A stretch of DNA of 64,000 nt from Mallotus nudiflorus (GCA_947683625.1 CANTUR010000049.1:6860501-6924500); one strand, 5' to 3'. Counted from the first letter of the stretch, positions 46,951 to 59,400 are shown. Program-made: numbers and translations. Notes: generated by a model from the sequence alone, not told the origin.

Positions 46951-47821
46951 TTTTATTGCATGAAATTGGGACATACTAATAATGTATGTTACAATAGAAA
47001 ACTTTATATCAACCTTCTACTTATTAACTACTTTAAGAGTCATAAACTTAGACTAAATAAGGTTCTTAGATTGAATAAGGTTTGGGTTCAAAAAGTTGCT
47101 TAATAATTATTTTACTACTCTTGTGCTAATTGTTGATAAACTAACAAAATCAATTTATATAGTTTGTCAATAGATTTGCACACATCAATTTGTCCATTTT
47201 CATAATTAAAATACTTTTAAAAAATTACATAATTTTGATATGCAATTCTTTCATTATTTTTCATTTGGCATCATTTTCCACTTGGTATGCCTTACTCTTG
47301 AAAACTTCTCTTTGGACTACATATTAAGAATCATGATTGCCATTGGCATTCCTTAATACACTTACCATACGTTTCACTAATCATGATTCATTCTCCATTT
47401 GATTTTTCATTAGGTATCAATAGGCATCATTGTTTGTTTATTTATTTTTTAATTAGTATCCTTATTGTTTGTTTAATTTCATTCATTTCATTTCACTTAT
47501 TTCTCACTTAATATCTTCCTCTTTTAGTTTTCTCCCTTTTTCACTTTGACAAAGGGGGAGAGAAACTTGGCATTTTGAATGATAATAATTATCCTTGAAT
47601 TATAAATATAATTCAAAAAAGGGTAGAAACTAAATATTTATTATGATTATGTGATATTTAACATATTTTACTCACCTTAGCATATATTGAGGGGGAAAAA
47701 TTTTAGAACTCCTTAGTAAATGATTAAGGAGGAGTGTCATAAAAAAATGCACACACATGCACTTAGTCTTTTTTAATTATCATTCAATAATTTATTGTTA
47801 AAGTTAAAAAAAATGGGAGAT
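46951..47821 (+). other. 3' untranslated part of the gag-only element
   Basis: AT-rich, no gene. It contains AAAGGGGGAGAGAA (about 47549-47562) and GAGGGGGAAAAATT (about 47688-47701) in addition to the tract by the LTR, so this element also carries several polypurine-like tracts. Confidence 0.6.
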
Positions 47822-49114
47822 TATTGACCCTTTGCATGATCAAGGTCATGATCAATCTCAATTTAACTTTTGTTTTGACTTCAATAATCAATTTTGATTC
47901 ACTAATATGTTTGCTTAAGTGTGACTATAAGCTAGGAATTAAAGACTGAATTTAAGCTTAATTGAAGTCTTCAAAGACCCCTACAAATGTCCCCTAAAGT
48001 ATGGGAAATGATTCAAGTCCAAGGGAAGTCATTTAAAGCAAAAAAAAACAAGTTAGTCTATGCTCATGATCCTAAGGGTACCCTTACGATCCCAAGATGA
48101 ATGGTTATAATCCCGAGGCTACGCTCATAATCCTGAGCTGACAAGTGGCTAAGGCTTGAAGAAAATGGCTGCCACCTTTACGATCTTCGCTTATGATCCT
48201 TAGTTGATCCTAACGATCATAAGGGTACGCTTACAATCCCGAGCCATTAGTGATTAGTCTCCAATAGGCAAATTTTTAAGTAATGGTTATATTTTTCAAC
48301 AATCATGATCCCAAGGGTATACTCACGATCTTGAATGTACCAAAATCCTGTAAAAAGCTAAAATTGTATTTAATGAAGGACAGTGAGTTTTTGGATGAAT
48401 TTGGAGGTTTCTAACCACTATTTTTCATCACCAACTATATAAATAAGTCTTGAAACCTCATTTAAGAAGTTAGAAAGTTGGTGGAGCAAATTTATATCAA
48501 ATTCATTGAGCTATATTTTGTTCTCTTACAATCATTCTTTGTATGACATTTGTATGTAAACAAACTCTTTTTGAATTTATGATTACCCTTCTATAAAGAG
48601 TTGGGTGAGTGTTTAGTTAATGGGATTGAAAAGTGGGTAATGAGGAATCAATCAACATTAGGTTAGTGTTGAGTCCTTGTGAAAAGCACATATTGTAAAA
48701 GGTTGTGAGATAGCCTTGAAAACTCTTGTAGCAAGGTTTAAGTGTGAGCCTTTAAAAAACTTGGAAATAGGTTTGTGTTGATCCTAGAAAAACACATTGG
48801 AAATTGGTTTGTGTTGAGCCAAAAAAAAAAAAAACACAAGTTATTGTAAGGTTGGTATTGAGCTTGAAAACAAATTATTGTAACAATCTTGGTAATAAGA
48901 TTGGTGTGAGTTCAAAATCCTAACTTGGGAATATATTAGACGGGAGACATAGGATTGGTTGAGAATCCGAACTCCCTAAAATCATTTGTGCCTTTTGATC
49001 ATCTCCTTGTTCTCATTCTTGATCTCTATGTATTAATCCTTTTTAATTTTCCTTCACAATTTAATCTCTCTTAAAATTCTAATTTGCCCTATTCATCCCT
49101 CTAGGGCATTTTCA
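47822..49114 (+). repeat. 3' LTR of the gag-only element (1293 bp)
   Basis: Starts TATTGACCCTTTGCATGAT (second base changed from TG) and ends CTAGGGCATTTTCA. 48055-48330 holds many copies of a GATCCCAAGGGTACGCTCAC-like motif and partial inverses. An AAAAAAAAAAAAA run is at about 48823. Confidence 0.85.
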
Positions 49115-49119
49115 TATTT

Positions 49120-49829
49120 AAAATTAAAAATAATTGATTACAAGTTTGACTAAATAATTAATTAAAATATTTATGTTAACGTTTGACTAAATTAAAGTTA
49201 AAAGTTTATTTTATTTAAAAGTATAATTTAAATTTTGTTAAATAATTAATGATAATTTTAACATAAATATTGATTAAAAAATTAGTATAATAAAGAAATT
49301 TTTTTTTTTAATATTATGGGACAAATAATATAATGGCGTCAACTCTACAACTAGTAATTACATTTTACTAAAATTTATTTTGGTAATTTTATATTAATTA
49401 GTAGCAGTATGATGAAATGAGTGAATAATATAATATTAAAAATTGAAAGGATGAAAAAAGTTTAAATATCAGGGGTTAAATAGTGTGATATGATAAATGC
49501 ATGGACCAATTAACAATTAATCTAACTAACAATATTAATAATGTTTTCCACAAATGAACAGCTGGAACCACTAAGAATTAATTAAAAAAGAAAGAAAAAT
49601 AAATGAATAAATAAATTTTTAGGATGAGAAATTCAGAAAAAAAAAACTGAAAAAGTGAGATTTTTATGACACTAATGATAGGATAGGTGATACGTTTTCT
49701 CAGTAATTTATATACTTAATTGATAAAATTGTAACACATGTAAATGTCATGCAAATCTAATTATCGGAAATAATATAGTCAGAATAGGCAAACCCAAAAA
49801 GATTTAGCATGAAACTGCCTTCAAGAATT
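49120..49829. other. Intergenic DNA downstream of the DUF4228 gene
   Basis: AT-rich, no ORF. The minus-strand sequence just left of 49830 would be the 3' UTR of the gene. I do not assign a poly(A) signal with confidence. Confidence 0.4.
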
Positions 49830-50312
49830 TTATGTTTCAAGAATGGTATCTAGAGCAGGCTTCCATGATCTTTGTGTAGAGTAGTTCTCTACAAGCTGTG
49901 TGTCACTGCATGTTGGATTATTATCCTGTGTCATGGAATCTGAAGGAAAAATGCAAAACTCACAAAACATTGGAGAAATGAGCTTGCCCAAATTGTGGGG
50001 CTTGAAAGCTCTTGTAGATTTGTAGGTGAGAGAACTCATTTCTTCTTGTGTTAGAACTGAGTAGAGAAGATCCATAGGAAGTAGAAAGTAAAGTTGGCGC
50101 CTCTCTAGCTCTTCATCTGCTGATAGACCTTGAATTCTTTGGCCAACTTTCAGACTGCTGGAATTACACAGAAACTGTCCTGGATTTTCAAGCATAATCT
50201 CTGCTGCTTTCACTGGCTTTGTGTAAATTTGCATGGTACCACTAGAGGGCAACACCTTTACTACTCCGTTGCTCGAAGTGATTAAAGGAGCACATGAACT
50301 TGCATTGCCCAT
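49830..50312 (-). CDS. DUF4228 (PADRE) domain protein, 160 aa
   Basis: The only intact host gene in the window, one exon, stop TAA. The protein begins MGNASSC: Gly2 with Ser/Ala after it is a good N-myristoylation site and Cys7 a possible palmitoylation site, so membrane attachment is likely. Residues 16-51 (GVVKVLPSSGTMQIY, PVKAAEIMLENPGQFLC) and 56-83 (VGQRIQGLSADEEL, QLYFLLPMDLL) match the DUF4228 core, known from plant proteins that respond to pathogen, cold, salt and other stresses. The C-terminal 60 residues are less conserved, with short Ser/Asn-rich stretches. The biochemical role of the family is unknown. The start is supported by A at -3 and G at +4 and by the family's usual MGN beginning. 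Length is usual for small members. It sits alone, with a retroelement 711 bp from its 3' end. Confidence 0.92.
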   Translation of the reverse strand: MGNASSCAPLITSSNGVVKVLPSSGTMQIYTKPVKAAEIMLENPGQFLCNSSSLKVGQRIQGLSADEELERRQLYFLLPMDLLYSVLTQEEMSSLTYKSTRAFKPHNLGKLISPMFCEFCIFPSDSMTQDNNPTCSDTQLVENYSTQRSWKPALDTILET

Positions 50313-52154
50313 GATGGGAAGAGAGAAAATACAGACTTAGATCATTGGAAATGGTGGGCAGGAACGATGATGATGATAATGATGAGGTTGATGTGTGGTG
50401 GGAGTCTTCGGAAATGGTCCATTTTAAGGTGCAACAAATGGTAGTTAAGAATGAGACAGAGACAAGTCGATGTCTAAGGTTGGTTAAGTTGTCTTAATTG
50501 AGATTTATGAGTATTCAATTGATATTGTACCAGATACTCATAGCTGCTAGGCTGTTAAGTGCATGGATTCTTCATGCAATTGCTGTTAGAATGTTGAGAG
50601 ATCGAATAAACAAGAGATACAATTATTTGCAAGACAAAATTTCGCTATACAATTTTTATTAAATTTAAATATTAGCCAAAATTTGCATATATTCTTGGAA
50701 AATTCTTACCTCTATTTTAAAATATCTTACTTAATTTTTAAATATGTGATATATATTTTAAATATTATATACTTAATAGATAAAAATATAATATATATCT
50801 ATAAATTCAACCATTAAATGCAACATATGGAAAATAAATAATTTTTTTTCATATATTTTTATTAATTTAGTTTTATAATCACATTTGAATGTGAAAGAAT
50901 ATTAATAAATTGAATTAAAAATAAATTATTTAAAAGTAATATATTAAAAGTTAAATAATTAAATGATAAAAATAATCTTCATGGTGTTGTAAAGTTTATA
51001 AATTTAATTTGTGACTTGTGTTACAAGTTTTCTTTATACCATTGAAAAGTTTATAAATTCAATTTTGAAGTTGAGAGTTTTATTGAAGAGCATCAGTTAC
51101 TAACTATACAATGGAATAATTTATTTTGCTATTAATTGTAAGACTTGAGGCAAAATTAGTCTTTGTAATATTTTATGGCCAAATTGAACATTGCAAGAAT
51201 TTGAATAGGAATTTTTTTTTTAATTTGTTGTTTCGAGTTACAAAAGTAAATTTATAAAATATAAAATTAAACATTTTCAACATTTATTTTTTTAATATAT
51301 AAAACTCAAATCTAAAAACTCATTTAATAAAATTTATACATTTTTCTAATTGAATCAACATATGTTGGTACCTTATTCTTTTAATTATACATATCTTTGC
51401 ACTTAAGATTTGATTGCATGAAGGGAAAATGGAAACATGAGTAGCTGTATTGCTTTCGAACTTTTTAAACTTTTGTTTTTATGAAAGTTGTACTTGTTTA
51501 TTAAGATGAGCACATGGCTGAGGCATGGATCTATGAGTGGGCTATTCTACACAGGTCACATAAGGACGCTACCAAACTAATGATTGGATATGGCAACAAG
51601 TTACTTAAAAGACCAAATCAATAATTTTATAATAACAATAATTTTCCCCTTCAAATCAAATGAAATTAATTTTAAAAATATAAATTAATAATGAAGAAAA
51701 TTCCAAATTTATATCTCATATCCCGTAATAACCTTGTGATTACTTGCAATACTCCCTAATTCATTGTCTTTTTTTATGAAATACTATTTGCTCTTCTAGC
51801 TTTTATATATTTATTATATGTAATCTGCCCATTTCACCTAACTTGGATCCTTATAAATTATGTACATGTATATAATAATTTTATTTGTTTGATTTGTAGG
51901 GAGAGGAAGAATACATTTAATTAAATAAAATATTGAAAAAATAAACTAAAAAATCTACACAACTATGTATTTAGATATTAAGGAATATACGCACTCCAAG
52001 AAATGCCTCTTTTTAGGACAAGAAATTTTATTCTAATGAGGATAATAATTTTTATTTTTAAAATGAACCCTATTAAGCATAATTATTTAATTTAAAACTA
52101 ATGTTCTTAGTGTACCTATGAAATAATTATTTTATACAAAGCTAAAAAAGAAAT
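50313..52154. other. Upstream region of the DUF4228 gene and AT-rich intergenic DNA
   Basis: The first ~170 bp on the minus strand is pyrimidine-rich (CTCTCTTCCCATC just before the ATG) and probably 5' UTR. No convincing TATA box was found. 50640-51400 is AT-rich without features. 51480-51610 is less AT-rich but has no ORF. Confidence 0.4.
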
Positions 52155-53030
52155 TGTGACTCCAATGGCTAGTGACTCGAAACATCTAAAGGAAAGAAAA
52201 GAAATAGTAACCTGCACAAGTAGAATCACTGTCTTGAGAAGTGTATATCACAATCGTGACAAGCAATATGAACTAATATGGCACTACTCCAATATTAGTC
52301 AATTGCAACAATTATAATTTTGGGCCTCACAATTATGAGCATGTTCCTCACAATTATGAGTCGGTGATTTTCTGTAAAAAGATGAAAGATCATTTAATAA
52401 AAAAGAAGAAGACATAGGTCAAGTGTAATGGTTCCCAGCAATCATATTTCACTCTCTAAGTATACAAGGAAGCTCATGAACTTAATTTAATTAGTTATAG
52501 AGTTTGGTGAGCAATTAGTTTTCTTAGAAAACCTACCATCTTTCAAGCATTCATTGTTCTTTGTAATTCAATTAATTATGATCTTTAAACTCATTGAGAA
52601 TTTGGATTTGTGTAATTAGAGTTAGGAATTTTTACCTCCTACTCTTTTTTGGGTTAGGAAAAAGGGAAGTGAGAATTCTTCCAATGGAATTAGTTTAAGT
52701 GTAAGTTATAGAACACTTGGGTCTTTGGATTTTAGTTAAAGCTTAGCCAAGAAAAACTTAAGTGTAATAGGTTTGAATTAAGTCTTAAAGACTCAACTGT
52801 AATCAATTTAGTGTAGTAGATTGGTGGTCGGTTTACAAAATCATAACTTGGAAATATGTTAGATGGAGATGTAGATTCATTAAGCAACCGAACTCCTTAA
52901 ACTCTTATGTTTATATTCTCTTTGCTATTAACTCTAAACACTCCATTTTATTTCTTAATATCCTTTAAGTTCTTTTTAATTTTTTTAAAAATTCAAATTA
53001 GCCCTATTCATCCCCTTCTAAGACCTTTCA
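52155..53030 (+). mobile_element. Sirevirus-type solo LTR or LTR fragment
   Basis: The right part matches the LTR of the gag-only element: CTCAATTGTAATCAA-type text, AAATCATAACTTGG, ATATGTTAGATGGAGATGTAG, GAACTCCTTAAA and the ending GCCCTATTCATCCCC with CCTTTCA. No primer site follows 53030, so it is not a 5' LTR with internal sequence. The left end is approximate (TGTGACTCC near 52155) and no target duplication was established. Confidence 0.6.
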
Positions 53031-53039
53031 TTATTATTA

Positions 53040-54110
53040 CTCATATACACCTTATTCATAGGATATATAATCATAAAGATTAGGTTATCATCATTATTAT
53101 TCTCAAATTGGCTTAAGTCTCATTCCCCTTAGTGTTTCATAATTTAATTATCTTCATAAGGGTTCAAGTAAAATATTAAACAAATTCACTTATGACTTTA
53201 CATAGTTGATGGATATTATTCTATCTTTTAGCAGTTGCTTTATAATTTCATGTATTAATCTAATGTATCTATTCTTAACATTAAAAGCTTTGTTCTTTGT
53301 AATGGCTATTACCACTTGACATTCGTAATGCATAGATATTTAAGTTGTTAGTTTCATACTCACTAGACTTTCTGCTAAGAAATTGCTTATCCATTCAACT
53401 TCATTACTAACCGACTATAGAGCTACAAACTCTAAATTTATGGTAGATCTAGCAATAATGGTCTGCTTAGCTAATTTCTAAGCCACAATAGCTCCATCTA
53501 TAGTGAAAATGTAACCATTAGTGGTTTTTGCCTTATTTGAATATGAAATCCAATTAGCTTCATTGTATTCTTCTAATACAATGAGAAATATACTATATTG
53601 AGTACTATAATTTATGGTACCATTCAAGTGTTTTATCAATTTTATTATATAGTCCAATGATATTGATTAAGATTGTGAGTATATCTACTCAATCTACACA
53701 TAACATATGTTGTATCAGGTCTAAAAAAGTTCATTGAATGCATCAAACTCCCAATTGTCTAAGCATACTTAGATTGAAAAATAAGGTCACCTCAATTGTA
53801 CTTTAATTAAGTGTTGGCATCATAAGGAGTATTAATAGGTGTAAAGTCAAAATGGAAAAACTTTTTAAGAAGTATTTTAACATAGTGATCATATGATGGT
53901 ATATTACACTACTATCTCTCTTTATAATTCTAATACTTGATATTAGTGTTAAGGTCATTTTTCAAAATCATAATGGGCAAAAATGAAACTATGAAAATGT
54001 CTCACCATCGAAAGAGATTGATGAATATAAATGACTTTCCATCTATTTTAGAGTTATTTAAAACACTAAAATGTTACCTGATAACTAATTGAACCTTTTT
54101 TAAACCAAAC
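53040..54110 (-). pseudogene. Copia RT/RNase H C-terminal remnant
   Basis: The minus strand encodes, in shifting frames, DFTPINTPYDANT, GDLIFQSKYA, IGSLMHSMNFFRPDTTYV, LSRYTHNLNQYHWT, KPLMVTFSL, ELLWLRN and TLRGMRLKPI. These are the last part of Copia reverse transcriptase and the RNase H domain of an element unrelated to the Sirevirus at 1-10375. Stops are dense. The Sirevirus-type LTR at 52155-53030 abuts its 3' end. 54110-54780 is further AT-rich remnant without recognisable domains. Confidence 0.75.
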
Positions 54111-54784
54111 TAAACCCTAAATAAACTTTTACCAAACCCATACTGTGTTAGGAAAGAGGTTTTAATTGTTGGATGAGGAAAAAATTCCTTTTGAGTAATG
54201 CTTCTTTTAAGTAAAAAGTTAAGCCTTAAAAAATGGATCTTTTAAGTTAACTTTGATTGTTTTTTAATTTGATTTATATTCAATGTGTCTTAGTTTAACC
54301 TTATGAAATCTCGCAATAAAAAGTTAAACATCAATTAACTAAGTTTTTCAGAGTTCAAATTAAGCTTATGAGACTAAATTTTAACCTTAATCTATCTTCT
54401 ATAATTCTAGTGTATCATTAGGTTCTATTTGGCAAAAAATTAAAATTTTGACATCTGGTGATCAAAGTAAGTCCTATGCATGTCCATGTTATAATTCTTA
54501 TCCATAAAATAAAGAAATCTTCTATAGATTGATCACCAACCATAGAATATTCTTTTTTTGAAGAATTCCATGCCAAGTGTCACTTATATAAACTAAACTA
54601 AATATTCTTTCTCTTTAAACCTTAAAAGATGTAAACTAATTACATCATGTATCATTATGTGCTGTCTATAAATAAAGAGTCTTTAATAACAATAAGAACT
54701 AATGGAAACTAATGAAAATAATAGAAACGAGATAGAAGTGAGGTTTTCTTTATAATAAAATAATGAAAATAGGAAAATAAACCT

Positions 54785-55129
54785 AGCTGATACCCGAATA
54801 AGAATTATAAATCCCTAAAAGGGAAGGTAAATCATTTTATTCCTAATCCTATATAGGAAACATATTTACTCCTCAAATAAGAAGACAAAAACCTTTTTGA
54901 ATAATGAATCCTACTCTAACAAAGTTTGAATTACACCTTTATATATGCTCCTTAAATCTTGCATATCATTTATATCATGCATACACGTCTCAATAAGTTT
55001 TCCTTTTACCATTCTTAAGATCTTTACTAACTTAGGCATCAGAGTGTTTGTGGGAATTTTTCTACCCTTTGACCTTCTTTTTGTGAACACGTGTGTAGGG
55101 TTTGAAGGAGTTCCCAAATCTAGTTATCA
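54785..55129 (+). repeat. Right part of the 5' LTR of the Tat Gypsy element
   Basis: It ends AGTTATCA at 55129, 2 bp before a TGGCGCC primer site. CATCAGAGTGTTTGTGGG and GTGAACACGTG (about 55038-55092) look like the usual LTR end of Tat-lineage elements. The left boundary is uncertain; TGATACCCGAATAAG at 54788 is one candidate. Confidence 0.5.
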
Positions 55130-55131
55130 AG

Positions 55132-55149
55132 TGGCGCCATCTGTGGGAA
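55132..55149 (+). promoter_or_regulatory. Primer binding site of the Tat Gypsy element
   Basis: TGGCGCCATCTGTGGGAA, the form widespread in Tat-lineage Gypsy elements. The tRNA species is not assigned. Confidence 0.75.
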
Positions 55150-55209
55150 GCCACTTTTGAATCCAAATATCATTGTTTGTAAAATTTTGAATTATTTTTC
55201 AAGACAAGA

Positions 55210-56700
55210 CAATAATGAATCCCAGTTCAGCTTCATTTATCTAAGGAATTTCAGTAGGAATTAACACTATTACCCAACCTATGGAAATCCTTATTAACAT
55301 TCCAATTAGAATTCTTTACTCTACTACCTCAAATCCAAACCCAAACACTTACCTAATGGTAGGCACTTCTTTTTGCTTTTCACCTTTATAATACACCACT
55401 AGATCCATCTTATCTGTACCTTTCCCTAATTTATTGAAATTATCCATTCCTCTCAGAAGACCAAAACATAACCCAATTACCTTAGCTGTTCATTTAACTC
55501 CTACTAAAAAGAAGAAGCTCTAATTAGTAGATTGAAACAGCAACTACTAATAACCCTCAAGAGGGAGTTTCTAGATTAAAAGACAATGTTCTTCCTATAA
55601 AGGAACCTAAAGCTAATAAAATAGGATAATTCTGATCAAATGAGGTAGAATCCAACTATAACATTCCCCCATTAAAAAAGTTTAAAGTTAGTAATTAGGT
55701 AAAAGAAGTGATGGACAAATCTCGGATTAGACCAAGTAAAGAAGATGAATGTGTTTTGGAGGGAAGTACTCCCCTCATTGGTAGGATTATTAGGATAGCA
55801 ATTCCCTATAAGTTCAAGCTTCCTCAACTAATTCATATGATGGAATCAGAGAGCTAATTACTCATGTCTCTTCCTTCAAAATGAAGATGTTACTCGAAAA
55901 CATCAATGATGCCATCATGTATTGAGTCTACCCAAGCATTCTCACTAAAACTGCTCACAACTGGTTCTACAGGTTGCTAAAAAATTTTATCTTGTCCTTT
56001 AAAGCAAAACCTAGTGTATCATAAACATTACTCCATCAAAAAGCATAAATGATCTCCAGATGTGCAAATAGGGGATGACTAAGTCTTTAAGGAGTTATTT
56101 AGACTAATTCAGTAAGGTAGTTATCACTATTGAAAACTTGAACGATGAAGTTATGATAAAACCCATGAAAGTAGAGACTCGAATGAAGAAACTCATAAAT
56201 AAAATAATGACCAAAAAGCCCTTTTAAGAGGTTATGGCAATTGCCACGAAGTGGATAGACTTGGATGAAAATATACAGCCAAGGGAAGAAGAAAGTAGAT
56301 TCATCATTCTTGTTAGAAAAGAAGAAAGATGAGATATTATAAGAATTAAAAAGCCATCATCCTCATTTTAGAGTTTGGCAAAAGGAATCAAGAGTGAGGT
56401 AGAAAAGTACATACCTTTAAACGCCTTAAAATCAAACATCTTGATATGGATTAAATAGAACGGAGTATATATAGCTCCATCTAAAAGATCCACTACTTAA
56501 GGGATGCTAGGACAGATAAAAGCCAGTATTACAGGTATCTCTAGGATCATGGACATGACACTGAGGAATGTTATGATCTCTAGAGAGCAATAGAAAGGCT
56601 CATCCAAAAAGGGCCATTGAGAAGGTTTACAGAGACAAAGAGGGAAAAAGCTTCAGACAACTAAGAAAAGCATAATGGTGAGCCAAAGAAAGCTTGGACA
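55210..56700 (+). pseudogene. Tat Gypsy gag
   Basis: Forms the particle core. Near 55840 the plus strand reads NSYDGIRELITHVSSFKMKM, followed by LLENINDAIMY, AHNWFYRLL and LSFKAKPS, the retrotransposon-gag domain. Later parts include ALLRGYGNCHEV-type shifted frames and HGHDTEECYDL at about 56547. The latter is the Tat-style GHDTEEC motif, preceded by YYRYL where a Cys is usual. It ends with IERLIQKGPLRRF. Frame breaks throughout. Confidence 0.8.
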
Positions 56701-56866
56701 AACGTATCCAGAGTAATCAACATGATAGTCGATGGTAACACCTCTTCCGGAAGAAGATAAAAGAGGTCTAAAAAAGAAATTTTCACCCTCACTAAAGGAA
56801 AGCTAGTCATCTCATTCAGTGCTAAAGATGGAAAGCATATTAAACATCCGTATAATAAGGCCTTAG

Positions 56867-58952
56867 TGTAAACACCCAATTTTAGGATAGTTGAGTGTGG
56901 ATGCGATAGAGAACTCCAATGATGAAAATTTGTTATAAATGGATAAATGGATATTGATTTTTTAATCTCAAGGCTTAATTGCATTTTTTAAAGAATTAAT
57001 TGCAATATTTTCTTTAAGGACCTAATTGAAAAGTTTTTATTCTTTCAAGGGTCATTTTGGTAATGAAAAGTTTATTGCCAATCGAAATTATAAATTTTCA
57101 ATAAAAAATGCATAATTCCGATCGAAATTATATATTTCTGATTGGAAATGCACAATTTTGGTTGGAATTCAATGGGTTTCGTCATTCATTTTTTATTTTT
57201 CATAAATATCTATCTTGGTTCTAATTGGTTAAAAAATAATAAAAAGAGATAAATTAGTCATTTATCTATTGGTTGGTTTTATCAAATAAATAAAAGATTT
57301 ATTTTTTAAACAAATTAATTAATCTCTTGTGATTATCAAAATCACAGAAGGTTACATAACTTTCTTCAATAAAAACTATGATTTTTTATAGAGTGGGGGG
57401 GTTCTGATTTCTGTGAAAAAAAAAGCTTGGTTGAGAGAGCTTGGTAAAAGAAAAGAAAAATATTTTTCTTTTCTTCTTCTTAGATTTTTACGTTCGCAAG
57501 TCCTAAAAAACACAGTAAAGCTAGAGAAAGAAAATCAATCTTATAGATTTTATTCCAACAAGAAACAATGAATCAAACAATCTTTGAGGAGCAAATCAAT
57601 ACAGCATCACATCATCTTCATCCCATTTTTTTCATTTCTTTCCCCTGTTCCTTTTCTATTTTATTTTGATTATTTGAGTTTATTCTAATTCTTTTTTTTA
57701 TGTGTTATTTTATTCTCTTGGCTATGGTGGGAGTGATCTATACATAAAATGGAGGAAGTCATGTAATTCAACTCATGAAGATCCATGAAATGCCATGGAT
57801 TAGAACCCTGTAATAATTTTGTGTAGATTTTATGTTTTTTATTTAATTTAATTTTTTTATTAATTTTCTATTCTATGTGTTTTGTTTATTTATTTGGTTT
57901 ATTGGCATGTATAATTAATTTATACGTAGGAACTGTAGTAGTCCCGATATTAGGAATATAGTGAAGCCATTTAATTTTCTGCATTAAAATTAATTAGTAA
58001 ATTAGGTTCACTTGATAAAATTCTAATTAAAATCAATGGTGGCCTTAAATTAATTTTAGGTTGTATGTAAATAAAATTAAGGTTAGAAATCACAGTATGC
58101 ATGTTTAATTTGTTATCTACTTTGTTTTTATTATTTGGGCTTGTTTTATGTTTCTATTTGTCTTGGGCCTCAAGCCCACAATAGGACCAACTTAGTAATA
58201 ATATAGGCTTTAAAATTTTTCTTCAGGTTTTAATAATTTTAAAAGTAATTTAGGCCCATTCTAAGTTAACTTATATCTAGGCCCACTTTTTAGTTTAATT
58301 AAAATTAATTAGACTTAACTCAGCCCATTTAAAATAAATAAACTTAGGATTACTTCATTTAATTTAAAATTAATTAGAATTAGGCCCACTAACCAATCCA
58401 ATTCAATTTATATAAAATTAGTATAGTTATGCCTATTATCTTTAGAATTAAAATGGTAGACTTAGGCTCATTAATTTAATTAAAATGTAAGCCCACCTTT
58501 ATTTCCCAGTTCATTTCTAAATAAAATATATGGATTTAGCTAACTTAATTAAAATCAACATAGAATAGACTAATTTAGGGACATTTTATCTTATATCAAT
58601 GCATTATTTATATGCTCTTTCATGACTAGTTGCCTTGGAGTTAGATGTATGCTAAATTAAGATTTAAATGAAACTGCATGTAAATAGGGAATAATTTAGG
58701 AATTAATAAGGTAATTATAAATGAACCCTAGATTGAAAGAATTTGGTATTTTGTATCCAAAATCTCCAATTTATGGTGTTAACTTTCTTTTAAAGAATCG
58801 AGTTACCACCACCTTTGAATTGTTCCAGTTATTACCTTGGGTGGTGACTCCTCATCTCCATGTTATGACTTTATGATATAGTAGTGTGTGCTTTAGACCC
58901 CAATGTCACGGTTGCTAAAATCTTGGACGCATGCTAAACCCCGCCATCTACA
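56867..58952 (+). mobile_element. Solo LTR (2.1 kb) inserted in the Tat element protease
   Basis: Starts TGTAAACACCC and ends CCCCGCCATCTACA. Flanks are CTTAG (56862-56866) and CTT-G (58953 on), a target duplication with one base lost. Host coding frames resume after it: NKALV before and FINSYLYNYLVKRILVDDGS after (residues of one protease). The text near its end (CCAATGTCACGGTTGCTAAA) is typical of Tat/Ogre LTRs. 58000-58500 has repeated GGCCCACT/AGCCCA motifs. No coding region inside, so it is solo. Confidence 0.75.
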
Positions 58953-58954
58953 CT

Positions 58955-59400
58955 TGTTCATCAACTCATATTTATACAATTACTTAGTCAAGAGAATACT
59001 AGTAGATGATGGGAGTGTTATGAATGCTTTGTCTTGGGAAGTATACTGCGTAATGAGAGGATCAATCATGGACCTAAAGCCTATTCGAAATCTCATAACC
59101 AAAGTCTATGATGGAATAAAATAACTAATGGGCACCATTGAGCTGACTGTAGAACTTGGAGATAGGGATTCTTAAAAAATGGTTGAGGTTAAATCTCCTT
59201 TCAACATAGTAGATATCCCTATAGCTTATAATAAGATCATCAAAAGGCCTATACTTTATAAGGCAAGAGCTACAACTAACATTCATTACTTGGTTATAAA
59301 GATACCTTGTAAGGACCAGGTGATTATTATTTATGGAGATCAAAAAGCTGTAAAAATAATATTATCAGATGGCAGTTGGAGAATATGTTGAAGCTTTTCC
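58955..59400 (+). pseudogene. Tat Gypsy aspartic protease
   Basis: 58990-59060 encodes LVKRILVDDGSVMNALSWEVY; the retropepsin D-[ST]-G position reads DDGS. It continues LKPIRNLITKVYDGIK and, in the next frame, GTIELTVELGD-like and FNIVDIPIAYN pieces. KNNIIRWQL-like and AVGEYVEAFPLD remnants follow. The sequence before FINSY lies across the solo LTR. Confidence 0.7.

Larger units (their letters stand above)
44269..49119 (+). mobile_element. Complete gag-only Sirevirus-like element (non-autonomous)
   Basis: Target duplication TATTT lies at 44269-44273 and 49115-49119. Parts are 5' LTR 44274-45088, primer site 45091-45101, decayed gag 45139-46950, no pol, a polypurine tract at about 47808-47818 (AAAAAAATGGGAGA) and 3' LTR 47822-49114. 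The LTR start (TGTTGACCCTTTGCATGAT), LTR end (GGGCATTTTCA) and primer site closely match the Sirevirus at 1-10375, so it is a relative that lacks pol and env-like ORFs. It would need enzymes from an autonomous partner. The internal region is 2.7 kb. Confidence 0.88.

Noticed and set aside
54911..55160. Two overlapping opposite ORFs of about 70 codons
   Set aside because: They cover the LTR end and primer site of the Tat element, a non-coding region.
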